The translations under genes and the position numbers were made by a program. Of a stretch of 33,524 nt of DNA, positions 30,616 to 33,524 are shown in pieces. The notes under the pieces were generated by a model, which made no database searches, was not told the origin of the DNA, and was given only the letters and a program-made list of their open reading frames with translations. Origin of the DNA: a virus; the IMG/VR virus record IMGVR_UViG_3300021197_001832, positions 1 to 33,524 of that record; one strand, given 5' to 3'. Numbering within the stretch: position 1 is the stretch's first letter; each line of letters starts with the position of its first letter.

Positions 30616-31809
30616 ATGTTTCTTACAGAAGTAAGAAGGCACAACGATGATGAGCTCTATGCATGGGCCATCTCATTACTCACTGACTTAAAGGATGCCG
30701 GTAGCACGTTTACTGCACATTACATCGGCTACGGACAATGGACATTCAGTGACGAGAATAAATACAAAGATAATATTATTAATTTGAAAAATCTAATTAC
30801 GAAACCTGGAAAAACAATAATTTTCTGTTTTGACTTCACTCTCCAAGATAACAGGAAAGAGATTATTCAAATAATGGAAGAAAATAAAGATGCAGAACTT
30901 TTGTGGATAGGAGCAGAAAAAGATCCATTTGATCATCCTAGGATCGATTGTGTGTTTTGGCCCGCAGATATGTTGTTGCAAAACAAAGAATATAGAAAAT
31001 TTGATGACGTTGAAAAAGAGCCATCAAAACAAAGACACTGGATCAGCACTTCTTTAGGCATTCGTCCACACAGAATTTATGCGGCGTCGTTGCTCAAAGG
31101 ATTAGGATTAGACGAAACCGGTGACATACGAATAAAAACAGTATCACGTAGTGGTAAAAAATCTCCACTAGTATCTGAGGCGTTGGCACAAGGAAATGGT
31201 AATGCTCCCGACGGCATTACGACCCTTCCATTGTATGTAGAAAACAAATGGAAACTGTCCAAAGAGATCAAGGACATATCAGAGGAATCTAACAAAGGGT
31301 ATGAGAAACTTATACAACGGAAATGGTGGGGTAGTTCTTTATTCCTGTTCAGTCACTACATGGCACTGGGCTTCAATCAAAACAACAATGCCGCCAACTT
31401 TGATAAAAATTTGAGGCACTTGTATAAAGACAAAACCCTAGAAGTAGTGAACGAAACAAGTCATGGTTATGATCCTGTCTTTGTAACAGAAAAGTTCATG
31501 AATGCAGTAATTGGATTGAACCTGATAATTATGAACGGTCCTGCCGGAACTGTGAGATTGCTAGAAGATCTGGGGTGGAACAGTTGCAGGCACGTGATAA
31601 ACCACGACTACGATGGTATTGAAAATCCCATAGTGCGTTGTGAAGAAGCTATACGTCTAAATTTTAAACTGTTCAGTGATTCCGAGTATTGCAACAATGT
31701 GTGGAAGGAAAATATTGGAATACTTAAAGACAACAGTGTATGGGCACGTGAGCATCTGTACAATAAAATTTTAAAGAACTGCCAAGATCGTATCAAAGAA
31801 CTGGCATAA
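30616..31809 (+). CDS. Glycosyltransferase-like protein
   Basis: 397 aa. The C-terminal section EVVNETSHGYDPVFVTEKFMNAVIGLNLIIMNGPAGTVRLLEDLGW (about 275-320) follows the pattern E-T-S-x(n)-[VF]-[FV]-[ST]-E-K-x(n)-G-x(n)-G-x(n)-L-x-x-L-G-[WF] seen in GT10/exostosin-related and phage glycosyltransferase-like proteins, where it binds the nucleotide sugar. The N-terminal half looks like a degraded Rossmann domain (KTIIFCFDF, AELLWIGAEKDPFD). It may modify host surface glycans or virion proteins. Four bases after a structural gene, thus probably co-transcribed with it. Confidence 0.55.
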   Translation: MFLTEVRRHNDDELYAWAISLLTDLKDAGSTFTAHYIGYGQWTFSDENKYKDNIINLKNLITKPGKTIIFCFDFTLQDNRKEIIQIMEENKDAELLWIGAEKDPFDHPRIDCVFWPADMLLQNKEYRKFDDVEKEPSKQRHWISTSLGIRPHRIYAASLLKGLGLDETGDIRIKTVSRSGKKSPLVSEALAQGNGNAPDGITTLPLYVENKWKLSKEIKDISEESNKGYEKLIQRKWWGSSLFLFSHYMALGFNQNNNAANFDKNLRHLYKDKTLEVVNETSHGYDPVFVTEKFMNAVIGLNLIIMNGPAGTVRLLEDLGWNSCRHVINHDYDGIENPIVRCEEAIRLNFKLFSDSEYCNNVWKENIGILKDNSVWAREHLYNKILKNCQDRIKELA

Positions 31810-31811
31810 AC

Positions 31812-31834
31812 AGTAGGTCTTTTAAAGACCAACT
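31812..31834 (+). promoter_or_regulatory. Intergenic hairpin upstream of a promoter
   Basis: The core GGTCTTTTAAAGACC (31816-31830) is self-complementary, and outer AGT/ACT arms add three pairs across an A-A mismatch. No T-run follows. It may be a weak terminator or an operator for the promoter that starts 4 bp later. Confidence 0.45.
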
Positions 31835-31837
31835 AGG

Positions 31838-31865
31838 TTGACAAATACCTATTTTGTAGTACAAT
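31838..31865 (+). promoter_or_regulatory. Sigma70-type promoter, leaderless geometry
   Basis: TTGACA (31838-31843), 16-bp spacer, TACAAT (31860-31865); predicted start 31872 is the ATG of the next gene. Third member of the TTGACA-N16-TACAAT set. Confidence 0.72.
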
Positions 31866-31871
31866 TAAAAC

Positions 31872-32057
31872 ATGACAGACAATGACTTAGAACAGATACA
31901 AACAGTAGATGTTAACATTACAGCGGAATCAATTGACGCCCATGTAATTTGCCTTAGGAGGAACGGATACAAAGTTCTCAAAAAATCATCAGCATACACG
32001 CACTATCTATTATCGTTCTTGATAGGTGCTACCATTATAGGCAATATTTTACAATAA
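31872..32057 (+). CDS. Small single-TM protein (61 aa)
   Basis: Soluble acidic N-terminus (MTDNDLEQIQTVDVNITAESIDAHVI) and one C-terminal membrane segment (YLLSFLIGATIIGNIL, ~45-60) after a basic patch (RRNGYKVLKKSS), so the N-terminus probably faces the cytoplasm. An early phage membrane protein, for example in exclusion or host takeover, is possible; nothing specific shows it. Its stop overlaps the next start. Confidence 0.65.
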   Translation: MTDNDLEQIQTVDVNITAESIDAHVICLRRNGYKVLKKSSAYTHYLLSFLIGATIIGNILQ

Positions 32058-32401
32058 TGCAAAAAGAAATATTCAAAGAAGATTACTTTGGAACGCTGAT
32101 GTGTATACTGGTTGATGAATCACGTAGGATGATGCCAACATTCAATCCCACAAAAGAATCACACAAGATCCAGAACGATATGTGCAAGGCAGGAACTTGG
32201 TTGGACCTTATGACAGCAAACACAATAATACAATCTGACCCACAGCAATCAATAAAGAACTTACAAGCAGATGTGCTACCGGAATACAGAAGATTGGCGG
32301 CAAAATTGATAGAACATTTTATAAAAGAATTCAAGACACAGGGTGGAGATGACGCCAAAATAAGGGAACATTTTGAAAGGATGTACAAATGGACACAATA
32401 A
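32057..32401 (+). CDS. Hypothetical helical protein (114 aa)
   Basis: Not recognised. Nearly all-alpha in pattern: KEDYFGTLMCILVDESRRM, MCKAGTWLDLMTANTIIQ, LPEYRRLAAKLIEHFIKEFK, AKIREHFERMYKW. No membrane span or metal motif. Second gene of the transcript starting at 31872, coupled to both neighbours (1-nt and 13-nt overlaps). Confidence 0.65.
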   Translation: MQKEIFKEDYFGTLMCILVDESRRMMPTFNPTKESHKIQNDMCKAGTWLDLMTANTIIQSDPQQSIKNLQADVLPEYRRLAAKLIEHFIKEFKTQGGDDAKIREHFERMYKWTQ

Positions 32402-32583
32402 AATTAGTCTGCACAAAAAATGGCATGACAAAAACTGCAGATGTTATGCAACACGATGACAAGTACATCAAGTGTGTAGTGGAAGGAACTCAGATCGCTA
32501 TAGAGCTGTTCCGGGATGACGTAAATATTCCATATACAGGACACGCAGTAGGATTGGAATTTGAATGGCAACCGAAAAACTAA
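32389..32583 (+). CDS. Hypothetical small protein (64 aa)
   Basis: MDTIKLVCTKNGMTKTADVMQHDDKYIKCVVEGTQIAIELFRDDV and onward reads as a small beta-barrel (short strands with turns). No family recognised. It overlaps the genes on both sides (13 and 19 nt), continuing the coupled chain. Confidence 0.6.
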   Translation: MDTIKLVCTKNGMTKTADVMQHDDKYIKCVVEGTQIAIELFRDDVNIPYTGHAVGLEFEWQPKN

Positions 32584-33047
32584 AATTTAAACTAGAACTA
32601 TACGCCACAATGTGGGACAAATCACCGCATGTGGAGATCTTGATCAACGACAAGAGCTATTTCAAAGGAGATGTCACAAGCACAAACGACAAATCACAGT
32701 TGATAGAGTTCGAACATGAGTGTGAAGAGGGCAAGGATCACGAGCTGACCATTAAAAGATCAGGCAAAGACAAAGGGCAAACAGTGATCAATGACAAAGG
32801 CGATATTTTAAAGGATCAACTGCTACACATCAAGAACATAGAAATAGACGAGATCGATATCGGGGCACTGGTGTACGAGGGCGTCTACACACCGGAATAC
32901 CCAGAACCATGGGCCACACAGCAAAGAGAATCGGGTGCAAAGTTACAAGAATCATTCAAGAATGTCACTGCTATGGGTCATAACGGCACATGGCAATTCA
33001 AATTCACATCACCTTTCTACATGTGGTTGCTTGAGAACCTTTATTAA
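32565..33047 (+). CDS. Hypothetical beta-rich protein, paralogue of 1024-1509
   Basis: 160 aa, acidic. Strands LKFKLELYATMW, HVEILINDKSYFKGDV, LIEFEHECEEGKDHELTIKRSGKDK, QLLHIKNIEIDEIDIGALVYEG and GTWQFKFTSPFYMWLLENLY. The H-x-L-x-I-x-x-x-G-K-[DN] hairpin followed by a D-x-x-L-x-I-x-x-I-x-I-D-[ED]-[IV]-[DN]-I strand is typical of small carbohydrate-binding-like sandwiches, but binding is unproved. The 1024-1509 protein shares the second half of this layout. Confidence 0.67.
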   Translation: MATEKLKFKLELYATMWDKSPHVEILINDKSYFKGDVTSTNDKSQLIEFEHECEEGKDHELTIKRSGKDKGQTVINDKGDILKDQLLHIKNIEIDEIDIGALVYEGVYTPEYPEPWATQQRESGAKLQESFKNVTAMGHNGTWQFKFTSPFYMWLLENLY

Positions 33048-33055
33048 TATAAATA
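33048..33055 (+). promoter_or_regulatory. Late promoter (TATAAATA)
   Basis: Perfect match to the late consensus, 7 nt before ATG 33063. Confidence 0.72.
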
Positions 33056-33062
33056 TGCTTGT

Positions 33063-33419
33063 ATGAGAGCATCACAATTCATAAACGAAGCAGTAGACTC
33101 GGACGCAGTAAACGAGCTGGATTCATACATCAATAACAATGAGGATCTTTACAGAAGAAGATTCATGCCAATCATTTCAAACATCAGGAGAAAGATGAAA
33201 CGTGGTGTATACGATCACGAAAAAGTAATCAAACTTTGGATGTACCTTGTAGATGACGCCGCAAAAGCATATGTCGATGAACACGGGTCTATAGACCAAG
33301 ATGTCAAAGACATATTTCCAAAAGAAACTAGACTGCAAGTGGCACAGGTAATAGCAGACAGAGAAAAAGAAAACATAGAACAAGGCGAATACGATGTATC
33401 TAAGGGAACTGTTTCTTAA
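33063..33419 (+). CDS. Hypothetical helical protein (118 aa)
   Basis: Not recognised. The opening MRASQFINEAVDSDAV resembles the short head seen on several marine-phage proteins; the remainder is helical (LYRRRFMPIISNIRRKMKRG, VIKLWMYLVDDAAKAYVDEHG, ETRLQVAQVIADREKENIEQG). Perfect late promoter just upstream. It overlaps the next gene by 26 nt. Confidence 0.67.
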   Translation: MRASQFINEAVDSDAVNELDSYINNNEDLYRRRFMPIISNIRRKMKRGVYDHEKVIKLWMYLVDDAAKAYVDEHGSIDQDVKDIFPKETRLQVAQVIADREKENIEQGEYDVSKGTVS

Positions 33420-33524
33420 CGAGGACGATAGGTCCACAGCAGTCTTTGCCTTTGGCCGATTCAATCCTCCCACAATAGGACACCAAAAATTATTAGACAA
33501 AGTCATTTCCATGACTAAACAAGT
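33394..33524 (+). CDS. Nucleotidyltransferase (NadM/cytidylyltransferase-like), 5' part only
   Basis: Open to the window edge; 43 codons are visible. MYLRELFLNEDD is followed by AVFAFGRFNPPTIGHQKLL, the start of an HIGH-superfamily nucleotidylyltransferase fold: the strand [FL]-G-R-F-N-P-P and the T-x-G-H nucleotide-binding motif at about residues 27-30. Family members include NMN adenylyltransferase and cytidylyltransferases; the substrate cannot be told from this part. Coupled by overlap to the gene at 33063. Confidence 0.75.
   Translation, partial: MYLRELFLNEDDRSTAVFAFGRFNPPTIGHQKLLDKVISMTKQ

Noticed and set aside
1-33524. tRNA genes, integrase or transposase
   Set aside because: Intergenic gaps are mostly below 60 nt and hold promoters; I saw no cloverleaf-like segment, and no recombinase or transposase motif in any frame.

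Overview
The window looks like a stretch of a tailed-phage genome from a marine T4-like myovirus. The grounds are: almost every gene on the + strand, packed with 1-26 nt overlaps; a T4 gp44-type clamp-loader ATPase; late-promoter boxes of the form NATAAATA in front of most late genes; and a block of fibre-like genes that open with the INIGxxxNDGTGDxLRxA...INxNFxE motif familiar from marine cyanophage and pelagiphage structural proteins. No photosynthesis genes, integrase, tRNA or CRISPR were seen. The host cannot be fixed from this window. A marine alphaproteobacterium is possible but is inference.

Layout. (1) 9-3970: a translationally coupled run with two paralogous PLP-fold enzymes, small beta-rich proteins, an IscA-like Fe-S protein and a DUF115/MptE-like protein. 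(2) 3965-4243, minus strand: a zinc-ribbon protein, divergent from the fibre block. (3) 4275-14372: the adhesion/fibre module, with four repeat-rich paralogous fibre proteins, a large Ig-like (He_PIG) protein, a further short fibre-like protein and two small basic proteins. (4) 14385-17006: unknowns, a fragment related to the bacterial DNA polymerase III alpha palm, a GroES-like co-chaperonin, a zinc-finger protein and a ParB-like protein. (5) 17041-19302: UvdE-type UV endonuclease, then a full-length NAD-dependent formate dehydrogenase with its own promoter. (6) 19319-20886: small proteins and the clamp loader. (7) 20879-21158, minus strand: two tiny basic or charged ORFs. (8) 21236-22446: two late unknowns. 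(9) 22479-25147: a lysis region with M15 endolysin, an i-spanin/o-spanin pair and a holin candidate, interleaved with a thermonuclease and a DUF1353 protein. (10) 25192-29093: a proteostasis operon of DnaJ-like protein, peptide deformylase and ClpA-like unfoldase. (11) 29077-33524: unknowns, one more structural protein, a glycosyltransferase-like protein, a paralogue of the 1024-1509 protein, and the start of a nucleotidyltransferase.

How it works together. Host-type promoters (TTGACA plus TACAAT or TATAAT) precede uvdE, formate dehydrogenase, dnaJ and a small membrane protein. T4-like late boxes precede fibre, lysis and unknown late genes. In both classes the promoter often sits so close to the ATG (5-9 nt) that the mRNA should be leaderless or nearly so. 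The endolysin start lies just after a hairpin that contains its late promoter, recalling the T4 gene e timing switch. The most striking metabolic gene is formate dehydrogenase, which keeps every active-site residue I could check. The most striking orphan is the pol III alpha-like fragment, which stops just before the catalytic aspartates would appear.
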